Positions 7,529-14,693 are shown, numbered from the stretch's first letter. The stretch: DNA of 14,693 nt from Rhizobium sp. Q54 (GCA_945865745.1 CAMBFP010000015.1:1-14693), one strand, 5' to 3'. The notes: generated from the letters alone by a model not told the origin. Numbers and translations: made by a program.

Positions 7529-8436
7529 GAAGTTGATTTTTTAGCTGGTTTTTTCTTCGCAATTTCAACACCAATTTTCCAAACGCTTTTTTCTAAAAAG
7601 GCCTCAATGGTTTGGCGACCCGCTTTGTTTAAAAGATTTGAATGGGAGATTTTGCTGAGTTTGGAAAATTCGGAAAGTGTGACAATTTTTTTGCCTTCTA
7701 AATAAGAGAGGCGTTTGTGGTAGCTGTTACTTAGTGCTTTGCTGACGATTTCTTCCATGATTTTTGAGACGCCTTTTTTGTCGAATTCTTTGAAGGCGTC
7801 GTAATATTTTTGGCGGTCGATGAATTTAATATTCATTGGCACAAAACCTTCGCGGATTAACAAATAATTGTTAAGGATGCGACCGATGCGACCGTTGCCG
7901 TCAACAAAAGGGTGAATATTTTCAAAAGTTAAATGTAGGCGGGCGATGCGTTTTTCGATGTTTTCGTGGTGCGATCCGTGGTAGTCGGCGAGCATTTCTT
8001 CGAGCAGACCAGTGATTTCTTTTGGAGCTGGTGCGATGTGGTTGGCGACTTTTACGTATTCGTTATTTTTGCGGAATCTGCCAGCGATGTTGTCACGAAT
8101 GTTTGAGAGTAACATTTTGTGTAGAGACAAAATTACCTCGAGGGTGAGCTCTTTTTCTTTGGCTTTTTTTTCGATGTAGCCCACGACGCGGGCGAGGTTT
8201 TTTGCTTCGAAAATTTCGCGCTCGGTGATGTAGCGGTCGAGGTCGATTTGCAGAAGAATTTTTTCAGTTTCTTCAAGCGAGAGAGTGCTGTTTTCAATGG
8301 CGTTGGAGTTGTAAACTTGCTCGCCGATTTCGGTTTCTGAGATTAATTTTAGCAAAGCTTCTTTGCCATTAGCGGCCTTGAAATATCTTTGGCGCAGAGA
8401 GGCTAATTTGTTTAAACATTCACTAGGCTTTGTCAT
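7525..8436 (-). CDS. Fic family protein (probable AMP-transferase), class II self-inhibited
   Basis: Fic enzymes transfer AMP (sometimes other nucleotide moieties) from a nucleotide to a hydroxyl side chain of a target protein. This 303-residue protein has a complete core motif, HPFVDGNGRIGR (175-186), with the catalytic His175 and the Asn and Arg residues that hold the phosphates. An N-terminal helix carries SNAIEN (44-49), which fits the inhibitory (S/T)xxxE(G/N) motif; the glutamate blocks productive ATP binding. This makes it a class II Fic, controlled in cis and not by a separate antitoxin. The C-terminal 70 residues look like a small helical, winged-helix-type domain ending in a lysine-rich tail (KKKPAKKSTS). 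The stop overlaps the recJ start (ATGA), so the two are co-transcribed. The target is unknown. It is not a short Doc-type toxin. Confidence 0.93.
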   Translation of the reverse strand: MTKPSECLNKLASLRQRYFKAANGKEALLKLISETEIGEQVYNSNAIENSTLSLEETEKILLQIDLDRYITEREIFEAKNLARVVGYIEKKAKEKELTLEVILSLHKMLLSNIRDNIAGRFRKNNEYVKVANHIAPAPKEITGLLEEMLADYHGSHHENIEKRIARLHLTFENIHPFVDGNGRIGRILNNYLLIREGFVPMNIKFIDRQKYYDAFKEFDKKGVSKIMEEIVSKALSNSYHKRLSYLEGKKIVTLSEFSKLSKISHSNLLNKAGRQTIEAFLEKSVWKIGVEIAKKKPAKKSTS

Positions 8437-8464
8437 GTTTTTTGGGCGTGGGTTGATTTATCTC

Positions 8465-8522
8465 GTTCACGTTATTTTGTTAAAAACAGTGAAAATAAAG
8501 AAGAATTTGGTGTTAGTTCACG
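8465..8522. promoter_or_regulatory. Direct repeat GTTCACG upstream of fic
   Basis: GTTCACG occurs at 8465-8471 and 8516-8522, 51 bp apart. Each copy is followed by an AT-rich TTATTTT or ATTATTTT, inside the 104-bp gap between the TSUP gene and fic. It could be a pair of regulator sites or chance. A weak AT-only hairpin (GATTATT/AATAATC, 8522-8538) follows the TSUP stop and lacks the GC stem of a good terminator. Confidence 0.25.
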
Positions 8523-8540
8523 ATTATTTTAAATAATCCG

Positions 8541-9278
8541 TTAAAAGATTCCTAAAGCGCCAACCAGAATCAGGCGTAAAGCGAGCATTAAAACTAAAGT
8601 AGTGGCGATTAGGCGGAAGGTTTTTTCGGAGATTAAGTCGAGAAGTTTAGCGCCCATTAAAGTGCCGAGATAGGCTGCAATTACTGAGCCGAGAATTAAT
8701 AGCGACCAAGTCGCAAGAGAAAATCCGAGGAAGAAAAAGACAATAATTTTTGCTAAGTGAATGGCGCTTTGCATTACGGCTTGGGTGCTAACCATTGGTT
8801 TTTTTTCGAGCTTTTCGGCGAGCAAAAGTGAACCAACCAAAGTGCCAATGGCGCCAACAAATAAGCCAATTGAACAGCTGATGAAACCGACGACAAACCA
8901 CTTGCCGCGGAAGTAAAAATTAGCAGAAAATTTTGGGGAAATCGTGATTAAAATAATAAAAAGTCCGAGCAAAAAATTGAACCAATTTTCGGGCAAAGGG
9001 GTTAAATAAAAACAGCCAACCACTCCACCCAGAAGCGCTCCAATAATGGCCTCGCGTCCAATTTTCCAATCGATATTTTTGCGCAAAACAAAAGCGCGAG
9101 TGGCGTTGCTTGAAAGCTGAATAATGGCGTGAAGGGGAATCAAAACTTCCATTTGAAAAATCTGCGCCATTACCGCAAGCAGCATTGTACCACCCAAGAA
9201 ACCAAGGGATGCTGAGATGATTGCACCAATGAATGAGGCCCCGTAAATCAGGTAAAAATAATTTTCGAAGATTGGCAT
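8541..9278 (-). CDS. TSUP-family (TauE/SafE-like) membrane transporter
   Basis: A polytopic inner-membrane protein of 245 residues, typical size for the TSUP family. These proteins export or import sulfite, sulfoacetate, sulfonates or other small organic anions; the substrate here cannot be assigned. The N-terminal half reads GASFIGAIISASLGFLGGTMLL (cut here: the family pattern is a G-rich first helix ending LGFLGG), and the same kind of signature recurs in the second half (FVGAIGTLVGSLL), as expected from the family's internal duplication. About seven or eight hydrophobic segments can be counted, with no signal peptide and short loops. The ATG at 9278 is 8 bp from the end of the broken KilA-N gene, with no clear Shine-Dalgarno sequence. 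The gene may be read from a promoter inside or upstream of that pseudogene. Confidence 0.88.
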   Translation of the reverse strand: MPIFENYFYLIYGASFIGAIISASLGFLGGTMLLAVMAQIFQMEVLIPLHAIIQLSSNATRAFVLRKNIDWKIGREAIIGALLGGVVGCFYLTPLPENWFNFLLGLFIILITISPKFSANFYFRGKWFVVGFISCSIGLFVGAIGTLVGSLLLAEKLEKKPMVSTQAVMQSAIHLAKIIVFFFLGFSLATWSLLILGSVIAAYLGTLMGAKLLDLISEKTFRLIATTLVLMLALRLILVGALGIF

Positions 9279-9286
9279 TGATTGAT

Positions 9287-9646
9287 TTATTTTAGTTTTT
9301 TTAACGAGCTGTCGCGCAACAGAGATTGCAGCTGAATAATGGCAACCTCGTTTAGTTTTAAAAGTCGTTGTGATTGGGTTAATTTTTGACTAATCAATTC
9401 CGCATTCAAACTTTCTAAATTAGCTAAACAAATGAGCTGAGTTACGTCGGCGTAGTCGCGCAAATTTCCTTCAAGTTTGGGATTATTTTTGCACCATTCT
9501 TTTGCAGTCACTCCGAATAAAGCTTTGTTGAGCAAATCAGCTTCGGTGGCAAAAATAATATTAGCCGCATCTTGGGAGATTTGTGGCGGAATCAAATGCT
9601 CGGAAATCGCGTCAGTGTGAATGCGGTAATTAATTTTGGTCAGCAT
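9287..9646 (-). pseudogene. Fragment of the broken KilA-N gene: C-terminal part
   Basis: This 119-codon frame begins at a fortuitous ATG created at the frameshift and contains the family's C-terminal half (KINYRIHTDAISEHLIPPQ, then FATEADLLNKALFGVTAKEW and RDYADVTQLICLANLESLNA). It overlaps the upstream fragment by 7 bp in another frame. It contains no recognised domain of its own and should not be annotated as a separate gene. Confidence 0.72.
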
Positions 9647-9972
9647 GTCTTGGCGTCCCAGCCCAGAGAGAGCCTTTTATTTTCTTCCTCTTTGAGGCGT
9701 TGAAATTCTTTGATTAGGTAAAGTTTGAACTCAGCTGAAATCCAAGAGGCGAATTCGAGAGCGATGTCGCGGTGGGCGAAGGTGCCGCCAGTTTTTTCGC
9801 TTTTAGAAACTATTCCAATTGCATTGGTATTCTCAATCCACTTGCTAGGAGAGAGTACAAAAGCATTGGCTCCAGCTTCTTGCCAAAAGGAGTCGAATTC
9901 GACCCCTTTAAAATTCGGATTATTAATTTTTTCCCACGGGCCAAGAAACTCGATCGTGCTTTTTGATCTCAT
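9640..9972 (-). pseudogene. Fragment of the broken KilA-N gene: KilA-N core
   Basis: This 110-codon open frame from an internal ATG (MRSKSTIEFLGPWEKI...) holds most of the KilA-N domain, including FAHRDIALEFASWIS and FKLYLIKEFQRLKEE. The ATG is not the natural start: the frame continues upstream to a TAG at 9997-9999 and beyond it to the true N-terminus. It ends at a frameshift. If translated on its own it would lack the first 43 residues of the domain. Confidence 0.75.
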
Positions 9973-10133
9973 CCAATTTTTTACGACATCTTTTGGCTAA
10001 TTAGAATTCTTGTGGCGGGCGATGTCAGTTAAGGAAATGTAATCTTCATTGCCAATTCTAGTAATTGAAACTGGCAATCCTTTTGCGGTAATTTTTTTCA
10101 TGATTTTTTGGGTTTGTTGTTGTGATGAATTTC

Positions 10134-10157
10134 GCAGGTGCTTTCTGTAGCACCTGC
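10134..10157. repeat. Perfect 9-bp inverted repeat (hairpin) between ilvD and the KilA-N pseudogene
   Basis: GCAGGTGCT (10134-10142), a 6-nt loop and AGCACCTGC (10149-10157) form a perfect GC-rich stem in an AT-rich gap of 137 bp. Neither strand has a T tract after it, so it is not a standard intrinsic terminator. It could still end ilvD transcription, act as an RNA stabiliser, or be a palindromic repeat or protein-binding site. A 12-bp palindrome, TTTCTTAAGAAA, lies nearby at 10177-10188. Confidence 0.6.
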
Positions 10158-10238
10158 TTGCGACACTCGAATTTAATTTCTTAAGAAAGTCGATATTTTT
10201 CTAATTAGACCAGAAATGAAAAACTATTTACGGTTATT

Positions 10239-11987
10239 CTAGATTTTGTCGTAAGAAATTTTTTCTTTTTTCGCCCCTGGGTGAGTCACCGCGCCAAACC
10301 TGGCAGAGCCTACGGTTTGAGCGTATTTCCACAAAGTTCCTGACTGGTAGTCATTTTCTCTTGGCCGCCATGCAGCCTTGCGGGAGGCAATTTCAGAGTC
10401 ACTTAGAGCAACGTCGATTGTGCCTTTGATGGCGTTAATGGTGATTTGATCGCCGTCTTTTAAGAGCGCGATCATGCCGCCGGTTGCGGCTTCGGGAGAG
10501 ATGTGGCCGACGCAGAATCCCCTAGTGCCGCCAGAGAATCTTCCGTCGGTAATTAAAGCGACTTTGCTGCCCATTCCTTGACCGTAAATCGCCGCGGTAG
10601 TCGCTAACATTTCACGCATTCCTGGGCCGCCACGAGGGCCTTCGTAACGAATTACTAAAACATCGCCTTCCTTGTAACTCTTACGCTCGACTGCTTTGAA
10701 GCACTCTTCCTCGGAATCGAAACATAAGGCGCTACCGGTAAAAATTTGTGCGTCTCCTGCCATTCCAGCAACTTTTACAACGGCGCCATCCTCAGCTAAA
10801 TTGCCTTGCAGCGTTACAACCCCGCCGGTTGGCGATAATGGTTTTTCTGGACGGTAAACCACATCTTGGTTTTCGTTGAACTGAATATCTTTTAAATTTT
10901 CGGCCATGGTTTTGCCAGTGACCGTCAGGCAATCCCCGTGGATGTAGCCCCCATCAAGCAGAAGTTTTAAAATCATTTGTACGCCACCAGCTTCAAATAA
11001 ATCTTTGGCGACATATTTTCCGCCCGGCTTCATGTCGGCGATGTAGGGAGTTTTTTTAAAAATTTCTCCGACGGCAAAAATATCAAAATCAATTCCGCAT
11101 TCATTGGCAATCGCCGGCAAGTGAAGAACGGCGTTGGTTGAGCCTCCTGTCGCGGCAACGATTGTTGCAGCATTTTCGAGAGATTTTCTGGTAACGATGT
11201 CGCGCGCTTTGATATTTTTTTCGAGTAAATTCATCACCGCTTTTCCAGATTGATAAGCATATTCGTCGCGTGATTCATAAGGCGCTGGCGTGCCCGAAGA
11301 TCCAGGAAGTGCGAGCCCCATTGCCTCAGAAACGCAGGCCATTGTGTTGGCGGTAAATTGTCCGCCACACGCGCCAGCACTTGGACAAGCGGCTTTGGTG
11401 AGAATCTGCAAATCTTCTTCCAGCATTTTTCCGGCATCTCTTTGTCCTACAGCTTCAAAGACATCAACGATTGTAACATCTTTTCCTTTGAACCTTCCCG
11501 GAAGGATTGAGCCACCATACATAAAGACTGAAGGCACATTCAAACGCACCATTGCCATCATCATTCCGGGCAAAGATTTATCGCAGCCTGCTATTCCAAC
11601 TAAGGCGTCATAGCAATGTCCGCGCACTGTTACCTCGATTGAATCGGCGATAACTTCGCGCGAAACGAGTGAAGACTTCATGCCCTGATGTCCGTTGGCG
11701 ATACCATCTGTAACTGTGATTGTCGTGAATTCACGCGGCGTTCCACCAAAATCTTTTACACCTTTTTTTGCTGGTTGGGCTTGGCGCTGAAGGGCGATGT
11801 TACAAGGCGCGGCTTCATTCCAAGCACTGACAACTCCGACGAAAGGCGAGGATAAATCTTCATCCGTCAAACCCTGCGGATATAAGTCAGTCTTGATGTT
11901 ATAAAGCATCGTCTTGCGCCCTTCGCAACCGTGCGAATTGGTGACGTAACGGGAAGGGAGTTTTGATTTGTCGAATTTTTTACTCAT
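10239..11987 (-). CDS. ilvD: Dihydroxy-acid dehydratase
   Basis: Dehydrates 2,3-dihydroxy-3-methylbutanoate and 2,3-dihydroxy-3-methylpentanoate to the 2-keto acids that precede valine, leucine and isoleucine. It has 582 residues, close to the family length, with an intact N-terminus (PSRYVTNSHGCEGRKTMLY). Three cysteines fit the iron-sulfur ligands: C62 in NEAAPCN, C135 in GCDKSLPG and C207 in GACGGQFTANTM. The C62 and GACGG pattern is that of the oxygen-tolerant [2Fe-2S] subclass (plant, cyanobacterial and mycobacterial), not the E. coli [4Fe-4S] type; this subclass call is an inference from family knowledge. The C-terminal domain holds DGRFSGGTRGFCVGHISPEA. It lies 7 bp downstream of the DUF4143 ATPase and may share its transcript. 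No other ilv genes are in the window. Confidence 0.97.
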   Translation of the reverse strand: MSKKFDKSKLPSRYVTNSHGCEGRKTMLYNIKTDLYPQGLTDEDLSSPFVGVVSAWNEAAPCNIALQRQAQPAKKGVKDFGGTPREFTTITVTDGIANGHQGMKSSLVSREVIADSIEVTVRGHCYDALVGIAGCDKSLPGMMMAMVRLNVPSVFMYGGSILPGRFKGKDVTIVDVFEAVGQRDAGKMLEEDLQILTKAACPSAGACGGQFTANTMACVSEAMGLALPGSSGTPAPYESRDEYAYQSGKAVMNLLEKNIKARDIVTRKSLENAATIVAATGGSTNAVLHLPAIANECGIDFDIFAVGEIFKKTPYIADMKPGGKYVAKDLFEAGGVQMILKLLLDGGYIHGDCLTVTGKTMAENLKDIQFNENQDVVYRPEKPLSPTGGVVTLQGNLAEDGAVVKVAGMAGDAQIFTGSALCFDSEEECFKAVERKSYKEGDVLVIRYEGPRGGPGMREMLATTAAIYGQGMGSKVALITDGRFSGGTRGFCVGHISPEAATGGMIALLKDGDQITINAIKGTIDVALSDSEIASRKAAWRPRENDYQSGTLWKYAQTVGSARFGAVTHPGAKKEKISYDKI

Positions 11988-11994
11988 AGATTCT

Positions 11995-13431
11995 TTATTT
12001 TTGGTTAACTTCCATCTCGCCCATGAAATAGCAGAGAAGTGTTGCTGGAATTTTTAAAATTGATGCTGAGTCAGAATTTTTTTGTTCTATAACACCGAAA
12101 TCATCTAAGGATTTTGTGACGATATAGCCTCTTGTGATATTTTTTTCTGAGCAAAATGCGATCAGCCCTTTGCAGTCCGAGAGTGATGTATGTTGGGATC
12201 TGTATTTCACTTCAAATGGAATTATTTCACCGTTAATTTCAGCCACTAAATCCACCTCTAAATCTTTTTTACCTCGCCAATAACTGAAGCGTACATTTTG
12301 CTCGTAATAGCGCGCGTATAAATGTTTGAGAACCGCAGATTCTGCAGCAACTCCCGTTAACTGAGGGTTACTATCGAAAATAGCTCTACTCTTTAACATT
12401 ACTGCAGATGAAATCGCGGGATCAGATAAATAAACCTTCCACTTACCTCTTAAAATTTCTTTGCCGTAGCCAAACGGTTGCAGTCTGTAGATAAGATGGG
12501 CCGCCTCGAGCAGCTCAATAAATCTTTGTACGGTTTGTTGCGATTTTCCGATATTGCTACACAAATCTGGTATGCTGAGCATTCCACCATCATGCATACA
12601 GAGATATAAAAAGGTTTGCTCGAGCTCTAAAATCAAACGCACTCCAAACATCTCCGTCATGTCACGCCTTAAGGCCTTGTCTATTATGTCTTCGCGCAAA
12701 AGTTTTTGCGCCTGATTAGTGGTGCCTACCACGGCAGTTTGAGGGAATCCGCCACGAATCAAATATTCATGAAAATGAGCAATGTAGGAAGTTGCTACAT
12801 CACTAACGCGATGCGCCTCTCTCGAGTCCCAATCAAAAATTTCTTTTAATGATTTTATGCGGGGCAGATGAGGCAGGTCTAATTTTTTTAGCTGAATATA
12901 TTCGTAAAAAGAGAGTGTTGTCAGGCGGATTGTGTGCCAGCGGCCAAGGCCGGATTCTTGATTAGCTTGTATTATCGGAGTAGCTGATCCGGTAAAAATA
13001 ATTCTACGTTGTTTTACAAAATCGACTTGGTGCTTTACCCAAGTTCCCCAGTCCTTTATAAATTGAGCCTCATCCAAAAAAACATATTCGGGACCATCTT
13101 GTTTTGGCTCAAGTTCGCGCCAAACTTTTATTGCGTTATCAATTCCGGCTAATTTTAAAAGCGGATGATCAAATGTTGCATAAAGAATATTACTCGCCGG
13201 TACACCATCTTTAATTAGGCTGTCAATCGCCTGAATTATCAGAGTTGTTTTACCAATTTGTCTAGCGCCAGAAAGAAATGTGGCGCGACCTCCAAGAGGA
13301 TTTTTTATGCACTTATAAAGTTCGCCGAAAGCCGCTCTTTTCCAAGTAGGTAGGTCAGAAATCTTTTCATGCCGCCACCAGGGATTAAATTCAGTCAGCA
13401 CCGCCGCCAATTCCTCCTTTCCAATTTCCAT
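11995..13431 (-). CDS. AAA ATPase with C-terminal DUF4143 domain
   Basis: A 478-residue protein of a widespread, poorly understood bacterial and archaeal family. The N-terminal ATPase has a Walker A motif GARQIGKTT (55-63), a Walker B motif YVFLDEAQ (116-123) and a sensor-like FTGSATP (146-152). A helical winged-helix-like segment (about 285-315, SIPDLCSNIGKSQQTVQRFI) follows, and then the DUF4143 region, whose EVDLV (D394) and IPFEVKYR (E407, K409), with an upstream E364, resemble a PD-(D/E)xK nuclease core. Whether it cuts DNA is unknown. The start gives MEIGKEELAAV; a 9-bp inverted repeat sits 11 bp upstream. It sits between mltG and ilvD, 7 bp from ilvD. Such genes are often mobile or multi-copy, so insertion here is plausible but not shown. 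Confidence 0.9.
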   Translation of the reverse strand: MEIGKEELAAVLTEFNPWWRHEKISDLPTWKRAAFGELYKCIKNPLGGRATFLSGARQIGKTTLIIQAIDSLIKDGVPASNILYATFDHPLLKLAGIDNAIKVWRELEPKQDGPEYVFLDEAQFIKDWGTWVKHQVDFVKQRRIIFTGSATPIIQANQESGLGRWHTIRLTTLSFYEYIQLKKLDLPHLPRIKSLKEIFDWDSREAHRVSDVATSYIAHFHEYLIRGGFPQTAVVGTTNQAQKLLREDIIDKALRRDMTEMFGVRLILELEQTFLYLCMHDGGMLSIPDLCSNIGKSQQTVQRFIELLEAAHLIYRLQPFGYGKEILRGKWKVYLSDPAISSAVMLKSRAIFDSNPQLTGVAAESAVLKHLYARYYEQNVRFSYWRGKKDLEVDLVAEINGEIIPFEVKYRSQHTSLSDCKGLIAFCSEKNITRGYIVTKSLDDFGVIEQKNSDSASILKIPATLLCYFMGEMEVNQK

Positions 13432-13441
13432 AAAATCTGAT

Positions 13442-13474
13442 TTAGTTAAAGTTTGCCTCGTAATTTTTAACTAA
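13442..13474. promoter_or_regulatory. Perfect 9-bp inverted repeat upstream of the DUF4143 ATPase
   Basis: TTAGTTAAA (13442-13450) and TTTAACTAA (13466-13474) are perfect reverse complements separated by 15 nt, ending 11 bp before the ATPase start. The position suits an operator or an RNA hairpin that affects translation initiation. The arms are AT-rich, so chance cannot be ruled out. Confidence 0.4.
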
Positions 13475-13523
13475 GTAATTGGTTTAATACAAGTGTACTT
13501 TATCTAAAGTAGCAATTTAGTGT

Positions 13524-13529
13524 ATTATA
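13524..13529 (-). promoter_or_regulatory. Candidate -10 box (TATAAT) for the ATPase-ilvD unit
   Basis: A consensus TATAAT reads on the minus strand about 93 bp upstream of the ATPase ATG. No good -35 box is found at 16-18 bp spacing, so this is only a candidate. It would give a leader that contains the 13442-13474 inverted repeat. Confidence 0.25.
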
Positions 13530-13536
13530 TGGAATT

Positions 13537-13591
13537 ATCTCAACGTTAGTGGTCATGCCGAGCTCAGCTCGTTCTGAGTCTGTCGAGAGAT
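13537..13591. repeat. Symmetrical palindromic element after mltG
   Basis: The ends ATCTC (13537-13541) and GAGAT (13587-13591) are reverse complements, and the centre (13559-13571) is a 13-nt palindrome, CGAGCTCAGCTCG. The centre of the short palindrome and the centre of the whole element coincide within 1 nt. The element is GC-richer than the flanking DNA and ends 4 bp from the mltG stop. It looks like a small interspersed palindromic repeat; no second copy is visible in this window. Confidence 0.45.
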
Positions 13592-13594
13592 GAA

Positions 13595-14602
13595 TTACTG
13601 AGCTTCTTTTGCGCGCATCAGGCTGCGGTAACGCGCTACGCTCGCATTATGCTCTTGGATAGTCGAAGAGAAAACATGGTCTCCCGATCCGCTAGCGACG
13701 AAGAAAATATAATCGGTTTGTAGTGGATTTAGCACAGCTTTGAGCGAGGCAATTCCTGGATTACATATTGGTGAAGGCGGCAGGCCGTAGATATGGTAGG
13801 TGTTAAAAGAAGAGTTATTCTGAATATCACTAACTCTAATTGGGCGCTCGAGCTTCTTATTTCCAAAGGTGAAAGAATAAATAATCGTTGGATCAGATTG
13901 TAGCTTCATGCCTTTGCGCAAACGATTCACAAATACCGAGGCAACTTTGCCGCGCTCACTTTCAATGCTGGTTTCACGCTCAACTATCGAAGCTAAAATC
14001 ACCGCCTGCTCTTTAGTTTTGATTGGAATTGACTGATCGCGCCGCTCCCACAATCCGTCGACATTCCTCTTCATCGCTTCTTGCATGCGCCTGACTATTT
14101 CACCCTTGGTGTCGTTGTAAGAATAAAAATAAGTCTCGGGCAATAACGAGCCTTCTTTAATACCTTCTGGCAACTGACCAATTAAGCCCGCAGCTTGCTC
14201 AATATTAGTAAGGGCAGAATGAGTAGAAAGCCCTTCAGCTACAGTAACTTTGCGGAAGGCAATGTTGCCGCGAATCAACTTGTGGAGAATCTTGTAGTAA
14301 GAGATGTGCTTCTCAAAAAAATATTCACCGTAACGCACCTTGGGATCTACTCCCTTAATAATCTGGCCAATGTAGAGAAAAGTGTTTGGACTCTTGATGA
14401 TATTTTCTTGATGCAGCTTATTGACCACTTCACGCAACGTCATTCCTCTTTCCACCATGAAGCGTTTATCCGCTTTGTGGTAAGAATTTGGCGCGTTGAA
14501 ATACATGATCATGCCAAGCACCAAGACGATGTAGCAAATAACCAACACCGACAAGGTAGCGCAACCGACTAGAATTTTATTTTTGTGATGGCCTTCGCTC
14601 AT
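13595..14602 (-). CDS. mltG: Endolytic murein transglycosylase MltG (YceG-like)
   Basis: An inner-membrane lytic transglycosylase that cuts nascent peptidoglycan strands and sets glycan chain length. From the ATG at 14602 the protein has 335 residues. A single N-terminal membrane helix spans about residues 10-35, followed by a LysM-like region (FMVERGMTLREVVNKL, about 48-63) and the YceG catalytic domain. The motif ASIVERETS (204-212) contains the catalytic glutamate (E208 by comparison with the E. coli enzyme), and FVNRLRKGMKLQSDPTIIYSF-type sequence follows, with LPPSPICNPG later. I chose the ATG at 14602 because it overlaps the fabF stop in an ATGA, a coupling arrangement. A TTG 24 bp upstream (14626) would add eight residues but lies deeper in fabF. 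The fabF-mltG order is common in alphaproteobacteria. Confidence 0.95.
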   Translation of the reverse strand: MSEGHHKNKILVGCATLSVLVICYIVLVLGMIMYFNAPNSYHKADKRFMVERGMTLREVVNKLHQENIIKSPNTFLYIGQIIKGVDPKVRYGEYFFEKHISYYKILHKLIRGNIAFRKVTVAEGLSTHSALTNIEQAAGLIGQLPEGIKEGSLLPETYFYSYNDTKGEIVRRMQEAMKRNVDGLWERRDQSIPIKTKEQAVILASIVERETSIESERGKVASVFVNRLRKGMKLQSDPTIIYSFTFGNKKLERPIRVSDIQNNSSFNTYHIYGLPPSPICNPGIASLKAVLNPLQTDYIFFVASGSGDHVFSSTIQEHNASVARYRSLMRAKEAQ

Positions 14603-14693
14603 GCAAAACGTTTTAAGATCAGACAAGCATTAGTTCCGCCAAAACCGAATGAGTTAGACATCACGACATCAATTTTTCTTTGTTTTGCTTGCT
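14599..14693 (-). CDS. fabF: 3-oxoacyl-ACP synthase II (FabF), C-terminal 30 residues (5' part outside window)
   Basis: The minus strand at the window edge encodes 30 residues, ending in VVMSNSFGFGGTNACLILKR and then two residues and a TGA at 14599-14601. NSFGFGGTNA is the conserved C-terminal glycine-rich loop of beta-ketoacyl-ACP synthases, which elongate fatty acids. The stop overlaps the mltG ATG (ATGA). FabB shares this motif, but FabF is the usual neighbour of mltG. Confidence 0.92.
   Translation of the reverse strand, partial: QAKQRKIDVVMSNSFGFGGTNACLILKRFA

Larger units (their letters stand above)
9287..10101 (-). pseudogene. KilA-N domain DNA-binding protein, broken by an in-frame stop and a frameshift
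   Basis: Read from the ATG at 10101, the minus strand gives 34 residues (MKKITAKGLPVSITRI..., ending ARHKNSN), then a TAG (9997-9999). It continues in the same frame as PKDVVKNWMRSKSTIEFLG and on through the KilA-N core. Near 9640-9646 the frame is lost by one base: the first part ends GWDAKTC at a TGA, while the overlapping frame resumes LTKINYRIHTDAI and runs to the stop at 9287. I recall intact relatives reading NSxEPKDVVKNW and GWDAKRELAKINYRIHT, so a GAG-to-TAG change and a one-base deletion would explain both lesions. Total length would be about 271 residues. KilA-N proteins are phage- or plasmid-related DNA-binding proteins also common on bacterial chromosomes. The high remaining similarity implies recent inactivation. 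Confidence 0.88.

Noticed and set aside
7525..8436. Fic gene as the toxin of a Doc/Phd or FicTA module
   Set aside because: The protein is full-length (303 residues) with the inhibitory motif in its own N-terminal part, and no small antitoxin gene lies next to it.
9287..13431. A phage-defence island made of the KilA-N gene and DUF4143 ATPase
   Set aside because: The KilA-N gene is broken and ilvD, a housekeeping gene, lies between them. No known defence effector or integrase is present.
14603..14626. TTG start that would add eight residues to MltG
   Set aside because: The ATG at 14602 forms an ATGA overlap with the fabF stop and gives a normal short cytoplasmic tail. The TTG lies further inside fabF and has no ribosome binding site.

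Overview
This 14.7 kb window is ordinary bacterial chromosome, moderately AT-rich and almost fully coding. Every gene except metE lies on the minus strand. Gene content (LolC-type permease, thioredoxin-reductase-like ferredoxin-NADP reductase, RecJ, MltG next to FabF, a Fic enzyme, a DUF4143 ATPase) fits a Gram-negative alphaproteobacterium, possibly of the Rickettsiales or a similar host-associated lineage. The lineage is an inference from protein style. Intact metE and ilvD argue against an extremely reduced obligate intracellular genome. Few starts have a clear Shine-Dalgarno sequence.

Layout, left to right. (1) 1-3186, minus: a tight operon of ferredoxin-NADP reductase, a pentapeptide-repeat membrane protein with a recent 117-bp in-frame tandem duplication, and lolC, cut by the window edge. 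The three genes are separated by 0 and 1 bp. (2) 3330-5594, plus: metE, the cobalamin-independent methionine synthase, with all four zinc ligands, ending at a strong bidirectional hairpin terminator. (3) 5720-8436, minus: fic and recJ, overlapping by ATGA. RecJ carries an extra 17-residue segment whose DNA partly matches the nearby terminator arm. (4) 8541-9278, minus: a TSUP-family transporter. (5) 9287-10101, minus: a KilA-N domain gene broken by an in-frame TAG and a one-base frameshift. (6) 10239-13431, minus: ilvD and, 7 bp upstream of it, an AAA ATPase/DUF4143 protein. (7) 13595-14693, minus: mltG, overlapping by ATGA with the 3' end of fabF.

The genes are mostly housekeeping: methionine and branched-chain amino acid synthesis, peptidoglycan processing, fatty acid synthesis, lipoprotein export and DNA repair. 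The accessory layer is the Fic AMPylase, the DUF4143 ATPase, the KilA-N remnant, the pentapeptide protein and several small palindromic sequences. No intergenic stretch exceeds 300 bp (the longest is about 160 bp). I found no tRNA, rRNA, CRISPR array, complete insertion sequence or clear new defence system. The most unusual items are the pentapeptide duplication, the RecJ insertion and the small palindromes.
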